Shown piece after piece: positions 61,401 to 63,217 of a stretch of DNA of 64,000 nucleotides. Under the pieces are notes generated by a model. The model was not told the origin of the DNA. It ran no database searches and saw only the letters and a program-made list of their open reading frames with translations. The first letter of the stretch is position 1. Every line of letters begins with the position of its first letter. Both the position numbers and the translations under genes were made by a program. The DNA comes from Karalla daura (lineage: Eukaryota; Chordata; Actinopteri; Chaetodontiformes; Leiognathidae): NCBI GenBank assembly GCA_029224185.1, contig CM055191.1:22334916-22398915 (forward strand). Direction: 5' to 3'.

Positions 61401-61462
61401 CCGTCTTCGTCAGCAAGTTCACCATGGTGAAGAACAAGGCCTTGCGCGTCGGGTTCCACTGA
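1360..61462 (+). CDS. vps13b: vps13b, C-terminal half, 30 joined exons (gene-level entry)
   Basis: VPS13B is a bridge-like lipid transfer protein of the VPS13/ATG2 family that acts at the Golgi and in endosome-Golgi traffic; loss in humans causes Cohen syndrome (established knowledge). Thirty exons join in one frame to 1870 codons ending in TGA, each bounded by AG and GT. Fragment order: end of the bridge (f1-201), VAB adaptor-binding region (about f202-1209), last bridge element with LDNQ (about f1340 and before), ATG2_C-like helical region (about f1420-1700), PH-like domain (about f1700-1870). Diagnostic strings include GVISGVGKG, LVHALAMHYAAGALF and KFTMVKNKAL, which fit VPS13B and not VPS13A, C or D as I recall them. 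The 5' exons, start codon and chorein domain lie outside the window. GC3 is high throughout. The exon-by-exon entries follow. Confidence 0.96.
1563..2684 (+). other. vps13b intron
   Basis: An intron of 1122 nt with donor GTGAAT and acceptor CCCCGCAG. The interior is fairly AT-rich compared with the exons. No exon or mobile element is recognisable. Confidence 0.85.
2685..2901 (+). CDS. vps13b: vps13b exon (f68-140)
   Basis: The exon begins VFWGQEHLNCLKLVEEHL, passes through a Ser/Pro-rich linker (about f95-118) and ends SDDLRTGHFQYLQDS with one base left over (phase 1, donor GTGAGC). The ends match mammalian VPS13B closely. The middle linker is low-complexity and poorly conserved, as expected for a disordered loop on the bridge. 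Confidence 0.93.
3621..3650. repeat. (CA)n microsatellite
   Basis: An interrupted CA dinucleotide run in the intron, preceded by CG-containing units. Confidence 0.95.
5074..5147 (+). repeat. C13 plus (TCC)n tract forming a splice acceptor
   Basis: Thirteen C residues are followed by about 18 TCC-type units and TTCCTCTCTAG. The microsatellite runs directly into the AG of the next exon, so it is itself the polypyrimidine tract. Confidence 0.95.
5148..5332 (+). CDS. vps13b: vps13b exon (f140-201)
   Basis: Bases CT complete an Ala codon begun at 2901. Translation includes HEVVFYSETEDSPGVMLWRY, RVLTFVRITPVPFNTTEDP and STADLGDVLQ, a strongly conserved stretch of VPS13B at the end of the bridge. 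It ends in phase 0 at CAG|GTAGAG. The tyrosine- and acid-rich YSETED motif and the NTTEDP motif are both intact. Confidence 0.95.
5543..5568. repeat. (TG)n microsatellite
   Basis: A dinucleotide run, about 13 units, in the intron. Confidence 0.95.
5768..5819. repeat. (CA)n microsatellite
   Basis: About 26 CA units with two CG interruptions. Confidence 0.95.
6968..6987. repeat. C20 homopolymer
   Basis: An uninterrupted run of 20 C residues inside a pyrimidine-rich stretch of the intron. Confidence 0.95.
7200..8000. other. CpG-rich island in intron
   Basis: CpG and GC content rise over about 0.8 kb compared with the flanking intron, with many intact CpGs. It contains no splice-compatible conserved ORF. 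It could be an unmethylated regulatory region, but nothing beyond composition supports this. Confidence 0.4.
8188..8233. repeat. (TG)23 microsatellite
   Basis: An uninterrupted run of about 23 TG units, likely polymorphic. Confidence 0.97.
8486..8539. repeat. (CT)n polypyrimidine tract
   Basis: A mostly perfect CT repeat with a few TT and CC interruptions. Confidence 0.93.
9123..9175 (+). repeat. G-tract cluster, G-quadruplex-prone
   Basis: At least six G runs of three or more are separated by one or two bases over about 50 nt. This satisfies the usual G3+N1-7 quadruplex rule several times over. Confidence 0.85.
9451..9486 (+). repeat. (GGA)n trinucleotide repeat
   Basis: Twelve AGG/GGA units in the intron. 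A second, shorter (GGA)n lies at about 13063-13091. Confidence 0.95.
9936..10029. other. AT-rich block with two perfect inverted repeats
   Basis: GCATTAG (9936-9942) pairs with CTAATGC (9949-9955) across 6 nt. CTGGAGTTTT (9995-10004) pairs with AAAACTCCAG (10020-10029) across 15 nt. The block lies in non-repetitive, AT-rich sequence (about 9900-10340) unlike the GC-rich surroundings, which suggests a conserved non-coding element. That is inference. Confidence 0.4.
10495..10526. repeat. C32 homopolymer
   Basis: Thirty-two consecutive C residues, followed by GCCCCCGC. It is the longest C run in the window. Assembly length here may be unreliable. Confidence 0.95.
12140..12920. other. CpG-rich island in intron
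   Basis: A dense CpG stretch containing runs such as CGCCGCGCCG. No exon is supported. It lies 0.5 kb before the next vps13b exon and could be regulatory; the evidence is composition only. Confidence 0.4.
13439..13635 (+). CDS. vps13b: vps13b exon (f202-267)
   Basis: The acceptor is CCTCTCAG. The exon reads VPCSLEYWDELQQAFVPYRE ... FSLSESSACQLQLP ... DLWRIVLNNNGDGGDEQ and ends with AG of a split Ser codon (phase 2, donor GTGAGC). It matches the start of the region leading into the VAB domain of VPS13B. The DLWRIVLN string is the most diagnostic part. Confidence 0.95.
13636..15194 (+). other. vps13b intron
   Basis: An intron of 1559 nt with a pentanucleotide GGGCC repeat at 14035-14077, a CpG-rich patch near 14820-15060 and an AT-rich block at about 14400-14760. 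No exon is seen. Confidence 0.85.
14035..14077 (+). repeat. (GGGCC)n pentanucleotide repeat
   Basis: About eight GGGCC/GGGCT units in tandem, five of them perfect. Runs of GGG every five bases make it quadruplex-prone. Confidence 0.92.
15195..15376 (+). CDS. vps13b: vps13b exon (f267-328)
   Basis: C completes the Ser codon. The exon continues SDSECGSQLPCDQLVSP, then ALAACARVDSCFAPWFVPSL and LRLCHHLEQLGT, and ends in phase 1 (donor GTAGGC). The CARVDSCFxPWFVPSL core is near-identical to mammalian VPS13B as I recall it. Confidence 0.95.
15377..15694 (+). other. vps13b intron
   Basis: An intron of 318 nt with donor GTAGGC and acceptor CCCTCCAG. Nothing else is recognisable. Confidence 0.88.
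15695..15915 (+). CDS. vps13b: vps13b exon (f328-401)
   Basis: CC completes an Ala codon. Translation includes QQLRPFLPDRKLPQEQEFMV, VSLREPRVFLRQWSNG and CRLLEYRNLTHLQLL. It ends in phase 0 at CAG|GTTTGG, a donor without the usual purine at +3. The SLREPxxxLRQW motif is conserved in VPS13B. Confidence 0.94.
16004..16135 (+). CDS. vps13b: vps13b exon (f402-445)
   Basis: A 44-codon exon in phase 0 at both ends after an 88-nt intron. It reads VDVSVFVDPVFLNISQYAIH and TALHSWQQ. The pattern V-x-V-DPVF-N-x-x-Q-Y is the family signature for a beta-strand pair of the bridge or VAB region. The donor is GTAACG. Confidence 0.94.
16693..16727. repeat. (CA)n microsatellite
   Basis: About 17 perfect CA units, with a further short CA/CG run to 16762. 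Confidence 0.96.
16876..16908. repeat. (CA)n microsatellite
   Basis: About 16 CA units in the same intron as the previous run. Confidence 0.96.
18135..18148 (+). promoter_or_regulatory. RFX X-box consensus match
   Basis: GTCGTCATGGCAAC fits the X-box pattern GTHNYYATRRNAAC at every position. RFX factors bind such sites in ciliary and other genes (established). Its position in a non-repetitive AT-rich part of the intron is consistent with an enhancer, but a single 14-bp match can occur by chance. Confidence 0.4.
20739..20900 (+). CDS. vps13b: vps13b exon (f446-499), VAB region
   Basis: A 54-codon exon in phase 0 at both ends. It reads NANPEAEELVYSHYVI, then CNDTHETLRFGQVDTDEN and HSHQYSWRSHKSPQ. 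The asparagine in ICNDT sits where VAB repeats carry their conserved Asn. The acceptor follows a 17-base T run, and the donor GTAGCT opens straight into a (CT)n repeat. The next exon is 15.5 kb away. Confidence 0.96.
20905..20968. repeat. (CT)n(CA)n compound microsatellite at a splice donor
   Basis: The repeat begins four bases after the exon-intron boundary, so positions beyond +4 of the donor are repeat sequence. Confidence 0.95.
21110..21425 (+). mobile_element. 3' tail of a teleost LINE-type retrotransposon
   Basis: An AT-rich segment ends in CGTAAATTTCCCCCGCTG followed by TGGGATAAAGTATGACCTA. The pattern 'GTGAATTTCCCC.CTGTGGGATAAATAAAG' followed by short repeats is, from memory, the hallmark 3' end of common fish non-LTR retrotransposons. 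Only the non-coding tail is present and no reverse transcriptase ORF is seen, as in a 5'-truncated copy. Family assignment and the left boundary are uncertain. Confidence 0.5.
21153..21182 (+). repeat. 15-bp tandem duplication
   Basis: CATTGACATCATGGT occurs twice head to tail, inside the putative LINE tail. Confidence 0.95.
21561..21604. repeat. (CA)22 microsatellite
   Basis: An uninterrupted 44-nt CA run, just 3' of the LINE-like tail. Confidence 0.97.
25084..25115. repeat. (CA)n microsatellite
   Basis: A CA run with one CC interruption. Confidence 0.94.
25654..25709. repeat. (CT)n polypyrimidine tract
   Basis: A CT repeat with two short interruptions. Confidence 0.94.
25854..25909. repeat. 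(TG)n microsatellite, degenerate at 3' end
   Basis: About 13 perfect TG units followed by TG units with CG and TT interruptions. Confidence 0.93.
26055..26182. mobile_element. possible non-autonomous hAT transposon remnant
   Basis: The left end CAGCGGTGGTCAAC and the inverted right end CAGTGTTTCTTAAAC both resemble the CAGTGGTTCTCAAAC terminus of Charlie-like hAT elements (pattern from memory). The two lie 128 bp apart. I do not see a matching 8-bp target duplication, and there is no transposase. It may be a decayed MITE or a coincidence. Confidence 0.3.
27460..27467 (+). promoter_or_regulatory. TATA-box-like element in intron
   Basis: TATATAAA is flanked by GGGGCC on the 3' side, resembling a strong TATA context. 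No conserved ORF or known transcript follows. It could be a cryptic core promoter. Confidence 0.2.
28089..28113. repeat. (TG)n microsatellite
   Basis: About 12 TG units in the large intron. Confidence 0.95.
28922..28942 (+). promoter_or_regulatory. RE1/NRSE-like site for REST
   Basis: The core TTCAGCACCATGGACAGC matches the canonical NRSE in 17 of 18 positions (C to T in the centre), with both half-sites intact; the 21-bp site as a whole differs at three. REST silences neuronal genes through such elements in non-neuronal cells (established). Chance matches this good are rare, so a functional intronic REST site is plausible. Confidence 0.65.
31930..32700. other. CpG island inside the largest intron
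   Basis: Several 60-base lines here hold 6 to 11 CpGs, far above the neighbouring intron. There is no vps13b exon within 3.6 kb on the right or 11 kb on the left. An unmethylated island away from the gene start is often an alternative promoter, non-coding RNA promoter or developmental enhancer. The open frame of about 200 codons at 32052-32675 looks like a by-product of the GC-rich composition. Confidence 0.55.
35172..35196. repeat. (CA)n microsatellite
   Basis: About 12 CA units. Confidence 0.95.
36171..36193. repeat. (CA)n microsatellite
   Basis: CA units directly followed by three CCG units. Confidence 0.94.
36310..36330. repeat. (TG)n microsatellite just upstream of a splice acceptor
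   Basis: The TG run ends 25 bases before the exon at 36356, in the likely branch-point window. Confidence 0.94.
36356..36511 (+). CDS. vps13b: vps13b exon (f500-551), VAB region
   Basis: A 52-codon exon in phase 0 at both ends. The acceptor is CCTCCTGCAG and the donor GTACGG. It reads LLHICIEGWGNWRWSEAF, LLRTIQYKGRTASLLIK and LQLSGVQKQ. GWGNWRWS is an excellent VPS13B marker. The antisense open frame of about 290 codons across this exon is a shadow of its GC-rich codons. Confidence 0.97.
38171..38196. repeat. (TG)n microsatellite
   Basis: About 13 TG units. Confidence 0.94.
38350..38381. repeat. (CA)n microsatellite
   Basis: About 16 CA units. With the (TG)n at 38448-38486 it forms an inverted pair about 70 bases apart. 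Confidence 0.94.
38448..38486. repeat. (TG)n microsatellite
   Basis: About 19 TG units, complementary to the CA run at 38350-38381. The two could pair in the transcript. Confidence 0.95.
38786..39052 (+). CDS. vps13b: vps13b exon (f552-640), VAB region
   Basis: An 89-codon exon in phase 0 at both ends. It reads VIICGRQVMCSYLTQDIELR, VVQHYVGPDGQTVVREH, LPSYVLEDAEMTELCVRARG and DEDWSQDVQLE. The donor is GTACGC. It is highly conserved with mammals, with GC-saturated third positions. Confidence 0.97.
39053..40786 (+). other. vps13b intron
   Basis: An intron of 1734 nt, pyrimidine-rich between about 39430 and 40060. No coding sequence or repeat family is recognisable. The acceptor is CCTCTCAG. 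Confidence 0.85.
40787..40870 (+). CDS. vps13b: vps13b exon (f641-668), small
   Basis: A 28-codon exon in phase 0 at both ends. It reads VPCSSGSLLYVWCTLITI and EPDSHMQQRV. The donor is GTGAGT. YVWCT is the conserved core. A symmetric small exon like this could be skipped without a frameshift. Confidence 0.94.
40992..41167 (+). CDS. vps13b: vps13b exon (f669-727), VAB region
   Basis: It follows a 121-nt intron. It reads VVFSPLFVMRSHLPDPVIL, HIEKRSLGLRESQLIHGQGH and DLTHHLTFQA and ends with AG of a split Arg codon (phase 2, donor GTAAAG). The MRSHLPDP motif, in which residues flanking the proline are shared across VPS13 proteins, is intact. Confidence 0.97.
41168..44018 (+). other. vps13b intron
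   Basis: An intron of 2851 nt. It has a short (CA)n at 41682-41698, a T-run at 42331-42349 and long C-rich stretches at 42629-42665 and 42798-42822. No exon or mobile element is recognisable. Confidence 0.85.
44019..44189 (+). CDS. vps13b: vps13b exon (f727-784)
   Basis: G completes an Arg codon. Translation reads EDEDASHCAVPISTSLIKQI, then ADFYGPKTSSEPPWPYVSKD and ends with AG of another split Arg codon (phase 2, donor GTACTG). CAVPISTSLIKQI matches mammals exactly as I recall it. The acidic stretch between is variable. Confidence 0.96.
44576..44601. repeat. C26 homopolymer
   Basis: Twenty-six consecutive C residues in the intron. Confidence 0.95.
45135..45176. repeat. (CA)21 microsatellite
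   Basis: An uninterrupted 42-nt CA run. A shorter CA run follows at 45229-45258. Confidence 0.97.
46744..46951 (+). CDS. vps13b: vps13b exon (f784-853), VAB region
   Basis: G completes an Arg codon. The exon reads SVLEPLAQWDSPMQVKLSCW, then LLVELLPWALLANHSQWDLW, LFEGETIVLQ and IPAGKVIVPPNFK, ending in phase 0 (donor GTAGCG). The Asn in LLANHS is the conserved VAB-repeat asparagine position, and the xWDLWLFEGE motif is nearly unchanged from mammals. Confidence 0.97.
46952..48160 (+). other. vps13b intron
   Basis: An intron of 1209 nt. The left part is AT-rich; the right part from about 47680 is CpG-rich. The acceptor is CCGTGCAG after a strong pyrimidine tract. No exon is seen. Confidence 0.86.
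48161..48349 (+). CDS. vps13b: vps13b exon (f854-916), VAB region
   Basis: A 63-codon exon in phase 0 at both ends. It reads EAFQIGIYWAHTNTVHKS, LKLVHDLTSPRWKE, VVTLDEEGYVEADITLGAFP and GRQK. The donor GTGGGG is weak at +3 to +5. Conservation with mammalian VPS13B is high. Confidence 0.96.
48350..48717 (+). other. vps13b intron
   Basis: An intron of 368 nt with donor GTGGGG and acceptor CTCCGCAG. Nothing else is recognisable. Confidence 0.88.
48718..48864 (+). CDS. vps13b: vps13b exon (f917-965), VAB repeat with NSTPY
   Basis: A 49-codon exon in phase 0. It reads LCQFCVSSVVRHGIQILQIE, DRTVLVNSTPYPIQYRPLL and TYHALAADEQ. The V-x-V-N-x-T-P-Y-P-I pattern is the classic VAB-repeat asparagine motif, through which VPS13 proteins form their adaptor-binding beta sandwich. 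A Cohen-syndrome missense change has been reported at a VAB asparagine of human VPS13B; whether it is this one needs an alignment. Confidence 0.96.
48865..50120 (+). other. vps13b intron
   Basis: An intron of 1256 nt that opens with a G-rich run (48883-48920) and is pyrimidine-rich at its 3' end. No exon is seen. Confidence 0.86.
50121..50407 (+). CDS. vps13b: vps13b exon (f966-1061)
   Basis: It reads ACDVPETAVFSLAPAEDAAL, SVPCWDLLQTGVQG, RHMLLSLFPRPDEA and AAWSLPAPVRPDFPRL, then a Gly/Ser-rich tail, ending with AG of a split Arg codon (phase 2, donor GTGGGT). The PCWDL and WSLPAxVRPxFPR motifs tie it to VPS13B; the rest is divergent, and the tail is low-complexity. Confidence 0.95.
50408..51035 (+). 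other. vps13b intron
   Basis: An intron of 628 nt, GC-rich. The acceptor is TTCCCTTGCAG. No exon or repeat of note. Confidence 0.87.
51036..51163 (+). CDS. vps13b: vps13b exon (f1061-1104), VAB region
   Basis: A completes an Arg codon. It reads GIVLTYQEHLGVTYIILNED and PSPRMLIHNKCPIPLLLKET and ends in phase 1 (donor GTAGGG). IHNKCP carries another conserved VAB-repeat asparagine. It is near-identical to mammals apart from conservative changes. Confidence 0.97.
51255..51451 (+). CDS. vps13b: vps13b exon (f1104-1169)
   Basis: It follows a 91-nt intron. AG completes a Glu codon. It reads TPRAEVFCRPLPANSSLHHE, LYHHASSFPECRQKELLPAL and DWTEPVDINCPGTQ, ending in phase 0 (donor GTGAGA). HHELYHxxSSxPxCxxKxLLP is the diagnostic pattern. 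Confidence 0.96.
51452..52182 (+). other. vps13b intron
   Basis: An intron of 731 nt. A (CCT)n tract at 52152-52176 makes up most of the acceptor pyrimidine tract. Otherwise nothing is recognisable. Confidence 0.87.
52183..52301 (+). CDS. vps13b: vps13b exon (f1170-1209)
   Basis: It reads VVFLPGFGCLYVDVGYEKGT and LVLSLAPEGSVDAVISQHS and ends with AG of a split Arg codon (phase 2, donor GTACGT). It matches the last part of the VAB region. Its bases 52257-52272 also fit a CTCF core, which may be only codon coincidence. Confidence 0.95.
52302..52738 (+). other. vps13b intron
   Basis: An intron of 437 nt with a short run of CCG units near 52571. The acceptor is TCGGCCCAG. No exon is seen. Confidence 0.87.
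52739..53198 (+). CDS. vps13b: vps13b exon (f1209-1362), last bridge element
   Basis: The largest exon here, 460 nt. It reads SSRLSCALLLSEASVVLSDD, SVELLRLTLSKLLLSLAPG, a Pro/Gly/Ala-rich insert (about f1255-1275), GLQLDNQLYNRASFHFPVLL, a second Gly/Ala patch and RCCFLQLRMVLAEDRCFVEE. LQLDNQL is the motif shared by VPS13 proteins near the end of the bridge. The inserts look longer than in mammals. The donor GTCGGA lacks the consensus purine at +3 and is weak. Confidence 0.94.
53199..53875 (+). other. vps13b intron with open, hydrophobic 5' end
   Basis: An intron of 677 nt. Its first 153 bases stay open in the vps13b frame and encode a hydrophobic stretch (about 53214-53264) before TGA at 53352-53354. 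The rest is AT-rich and unremarkable, with a 12-bp palindrome GGAAGCGCTTCC at 53604-53615. The acceptor is CTTCCGTAG. Confidence 0.8.
53876..54046 (+). CDS. vps13b: vps13b exon (f1363-1419)
   Basis: A 57-codon exon in phase 0. It reads VTFQLQPARVYLEDTFVYYI, KTLFNTYIPDYAM and a Pro/Arg-rich tail ending LLPEQ. PARxYxEDTFVYYIKTLF is strongly conserved and corresponds to the end of the bridge before the ATG2_C-like region. The donor is GTGAAG. Confidence 0.96.
54047..54136 (+). other. 90-nt in-frame stop-free intron
   Basis: It is bounded by GTGAAG and CCCGCAG. The length is a multiple of three, with no stop in the vps13b frame. It contains a (CA)n (54057-54076) and a (CTG)n (54113-54128), so retention would add 30 residues including His-Thr repeats and a leucine run. 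Mammalian protein has no such insert, so splicing is the default reading. Confidence 0.85.
54137..54365 (+). CDS. vps13b: vps13b exon (f1420-1496), start of ATG2_C-like region
   Basis: It reads VLQSVQALVHPVRLQRLVI, QPVNLLVSVHASLKLYIASD, HTPLSFSLFERGPL and TTARQLVHALAMHYAAGALF, ending in phase 1 (donor GTGGGT). This is among the most conserved parts of VPS13B and leads into amphipathic helices that associate with membranes in the VPS13 family. Confidence 0.98.
55013..55040. repeat. (CA)n microsatellite
   Basis: About 13 CA units, about 100 bases from the complementary TG run at 55145-55168. Confidence 0.95.
55145..55168. repeat. (TG)n microsatellite
   Basis: About 12 TG units, complementary to the CA run at 55013-55040. 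Confidence 0.95.
56002..56178 (+). CDS. vps13b: vps13b exon (f1496-1555), ATG2_C-like region
   Basis: GT completes a Gly codon. It reads WVVGSLEILGSPASLVRSIG, NGVSDFFRLPYEGLTRGPGA and FVSGVSRGTTSFVKHISK, ending in phase 1 (donor GTGTCC, weak). It is almost identical to mammalian VPS13B. The G-x-x-x-G and SPxxLV patterns are typical of the VPS13/ATG2 C-terminal helical region. Confidence 0.98.
56479..56649 (+). CDS. vps13b: vps13b exon (f1555-1612), ATG2_C-like region
   Basis: It follows a 300-nt intron. It reads TLTSITNLATSLARNMDRLS, LDEEHYTRQEEWRRQ and LPESLGDGLRQGLSRLGISL, ending in phase 1 (donor GTGAGG). LARNMDRLSLDEEHY is a VPS13 family signature. Amphipathic helical character is evident. 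Confidence 0.98.
56650..57151 (+). other. vps13b intron
   Basis: An intron of 502 nt with acceptor TTACCCTCAG. Nothing is recognisable inside. Confidence 0.87.
57152..57328 (+). CDS. vps13b: vps13b exon (f1612-1671), glycine-rich ATG2_C-like segment
   Basis: GA completes a Gly codon. It reads AIAGIVDQPMQNFQRNSDLQ, KAKGVISGVGKGIVGVFTKP and IGGAAELVSQTGY, ending in phase 1 (donor GTGAGT). The GVxxGxxKGxxGxxTKPxxG pattern is the strongest family signature in the window and is shared by VPS13 and ATG2-like C-termini. Confidence 0.98.
57329..58710 (+). other. vps13b intron
   Basis: An intron of 1382 nt. An AT-rich, non-repetitive block at about 57580-57760 with several AATTA cores could be a conserved non-coding element (inference). 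A (CA)n lies at 58410-58452. No exon is seen. Confidence 0.85.
58410..58452. repeat. (CA)n microsatellite
   Basis: About 20 CA units with one CG interruption. Confidence 0.95.
58711..58813 (+). CDS. vps13b: vps13b exon (f1671-1705)
   Basis: GG completes a Gly codon. It reads ILHGAGLWQLPKQLYLP, TEEKSAQAPNSHLKYV, then TG of a split Trp codon (phase 2, donor GTACGC). HGAGLxQLPKQ and APNSHxKYVW match mammals. It links the helical region to the PH-like domain. Confidence 0.97.
59706..59743. repeat. C11 - spacer - G16 inverted homopolymers
   Basis: Eleven C residues, an 11-base spacer (TCGCCCGGAGT) and sixteen G residues. Each strand can fold into a C:G hairpin, or the G run can form a quadruplex. 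Confidence 0.9.
59872..59893 (+). repeat. (TAC)n trinucleotide repeat
   Basis: Seven TAC units followed by AGGTAG. Confidence 0.93.
60299..60467 (+). CDS. vps13b: vps13b exon (f1705-1761), PH-like domain
   Basis: G completes the Trp codon. It reads KMLQSLGRPELHMALEVTI, VSGSGQEHAGCLLLTSEVLF, VVSLSEDTQQQAFPITE and ends in phase 0 (donor GTCAGT). The alternating hydrophobic strands fit the PH-like fold at the C-terminus of VPS13 proteins, which helps to localise the protein. Confidence 0.97.
60559..60639 (+). CDS. vps13b: vps13b exon (f1762-1788), PH-like domain
   Basis: A 27-codon exon after a 91-nt intron, phase 0 at both ends. It reads VECQQEEGQPGQLTLSLQQQ and TVASDTE. Sequence identity to mammals is low here, but length and frame fit. 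The donor is GTGAGG. Because it is symmetric, skipping would preserve the frame. Confidence 0.9.
60640..61213 (+). other. vps13b intron, AT-rich, with a 13-bp hairpin
   Basis: An intron of 574 nt that is clearly more AT-rich than its neighbours. It contains a perfect inverted repeat at 60885-60920. It could include an old transposon insertion, but no family is recognisable. Confidence 0.82.
60885..60920. repeat. perfect 13-bp inverted repeat
   Basis: CACCCAAACACTC (60885-60897) pairs with GAGTGTTTGGGTG (60908-60920) around a 10-nt loop. Confidence 0.95.
61214..61462 (+). CDS. vps13b: vps13b terminal coding exon (f1789-1870)
   Basis: The acceptor is CTCCCCAG. It reads GDGVRERLSEQQYRRLLDYV, a variable Ser/Pro/Ala stretch, PPPSVTKSYRYLVEPAPAAV and FVSKFTMVKNKALRVGFH, then TGA at 61460-61462. 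KFTMVKNKALRxGF is the exact C-terminal signature of VPS13B, so the protein is complete at this end. Confidence 0.98.
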   Translation, partial: GDGVRERLSEQQYRRLLDYVSRASHFLSPSAASLQLQPPVALAEPPPSVTKSYRYLVEPAPAAVFVSKFTMVKNKALRVGFH

Positions 61463-62253
61463 CCGCCCCGGCCCCCTCCCCCCCCCCCCCCCCGCTCCCG
61501 CCTAACTTAAGCCTTAAGTATGTTCGGCTCTGGAAACATAGCTGTCGTCGTATGCAAAGCAGTTCTAGTGAGGTCAGATGTACTGTGTTATTAAACATGT
61601 CCACCGTTGTTGTCGTTCATGCCTTAGGGATGTAGGGAAACCCTGGTTTGTGAAACAGTGGTGAACAGCGCTCCTCACGCAGCCACACAGCAGACCAAGA
61701 GGGACTGGGGTCTGTTTTAATCGTAGAACCACACACACACACACACGGTCGGACATTTCGGTGAGTAGACGCCACAGCGAGGAGAACACTACAACGGGCA
61801 TGGCTGCACCGCCTCCAACGCGCTCTCTCGTCTCTGCTTCGGCCGGGAGCTCATTCCATCGGCGTTTGCAAACGGGACCCGGATGTGTCGCGCTCCTCCC
61901 CGGACAGCCTGCAACGTTTCACTCCGCGCAGTAAGCCCCGTGTTTACAGTCTCCCTGTCGTGACGATGCCTCATGCCAACTCTAAGTGCAATACTATATA
62001 CATGTGGCTGGGCGCTGGAGATACCAGCTGTCAAACCAAAACGTTTTTACACATGATGTAACATACTTGTTTTGACGATAACACTGATCTTTGTAACCCT
62101 AACCTTGCGTCGTTGCCAACTCCCCCCCCCCCCACCCCCCATGATGCAACCATGTTGTTACTGTTGCCTTTTCTATCGTGGCTCCGCCGCACTCTCTGTG
62201 AAAGTCCAATGCCTTTATGTATGTAAATGGTTAATATATGAACAGAGGAACAT

Positions 62254-62259
62254 TTTAAT
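62254..62259 (-). terminator. candidate poly(A) signal of rgs22
   Basis: On the - strand these bases read ATTAAA, the second most common poly(A) hexamer, 271 nt beyond the rgs22 stop codon. They overlap the vps13b AATAAA by three bases. I saw no AATAAA on the - strand nearer to rgs22. Confidence 0.45.
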
Positions 62260-62262
62260 AAA
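62257..62262 (+). terminator. poly(A) signal of vps13b
   Basis: AATAAA, 795 nt after the stop codon, followed by an A-rich stretch. It is the only perfect AATAAA I found downstream of the stop. Confidence 0.7.
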
Positions 62263-62529
62263 AACATTTTAAAAAAAATGTCAGCATCTGCAAGTCTGGA
62301 CGAAGTACATGATGAATCGCTGACGGGTCGGAGTCGGGCGTGAACTTCCACCTCCCGGTCTGGGTGTCTCCCCGCTCCGGTGGCGGCGTCGGACGCCCTC
62401 GGATGCTGCCCGGAGTCGAGCAGGTCTGGGTTCACTTCATGTTGCAGCCCCTCCCGCCCCCTGCAGGAAGTCAGGTCACGTCGAAGAGGCAAGGCTTTAC
62501 GAGAGCGTGCGTGTGTGTGTGTGTTACAT

Positions 62530-62672
62530 TCACTCACTGTGGTGTCTGCCGCACTGTTTCCTCTCCGCCCTGGAGGAGCGATGCGAGGGCGGCTGGTGGC
62601 CGAGTTTGCCTCCCGCTGACTTGACGCTGCAGTCGGAGGAGGAGGAGGAGGAAGAGGAGGAGGAGGAGTAGT
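62530..62672 (-). CDS. rgs22: rgs22 terminal coding exon
   Basis: The acceptor on the - strand is a (CT)n tract ending CTCCAG (62673-62697). AC completes an Asp codon, then Tyr, eleven Ser codons encoded by a (TCC)n repeat, DCSVKSAGGKLGHQPP and a basic tail, then TGA. Mammalian RGS22 also ends in a short Ser/Lys-rich tail. This is weaker evidence than for the upstream exons. Confidence 0.6.
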
Positions 62673-63186
62673 CTGGAGAGAGAGAGAGAGAGAGAGAAAG
62701 ACGGAACCAGTGATGAGCTCCATCTGCGTCCCCGACACCATTTCTCCTCTACAGCCTCCCATTAAAACACAATTTGCACCACGCTCCATTTCCGCCGATC
62801 CTCAATCACTCGGGCATGTGACTAACTCCCGCGCTAGCATCACGCTTCGTTGACACGTCCACGCCGATCGGGCTCGGGACTAGCTCCTGCACAGAACATT
62901 GACACCCAATGGAGAGACTGAAGTGGCTGTTTGGCCCGCAGCGCTCACAACGAGACAGGTCTGACGTGAGGAGGGGGGACGCTTTGACAGGGCCCCGGCT
63001 TCCCCTGCCAGGTTATATCAAAGCCATGGAAATTTAGCTTGGATTTCACCGTGGGAACAGCGAAATGTCATTTCACTGTTATGGTTTCCTGCCTGTACTC
63101 TCTCTAGTAGCACCGTGCAGTTAAATCTGCTACATATGGTGCTTTCCCTGAGCCCTTGTAGACAAAGAGGAGTGTGTGTGCGTGCG

Positions 63187-63217
<31 letters not shown>

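Larger units (their letters stand above)
61463..62280 (+). other. vps13b: vps13b 3' UTR
   Basis: From the stop codon to just past the AATAAA at 62257-62262. It begins with a C16 run (61478-61493) only 15 bases after the stop. A short (CA)n lies at 61731-61746. No cox6c coding sequence is present. Confidence 0.7.

Noticed and set aside
2685..61462. A new multi-gene system in the window
   Set aside because: All supported coding sequence belongs to two known vertebrate genes. The remaining DNA is introns and a short intergenic gap.
62031..62529. Downstream part of a long - strand open frame near the rgs22 end
   Set aside because: It is a different frame from the spliced rgs22 exon. The spliced frame stops at 62530-62532, so the remainder is 3' UTR.
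61463..62530. cox6c between vps13b and rgs22
   Set aside because: No open frame resembling the short COX6C protein is present on either strand.
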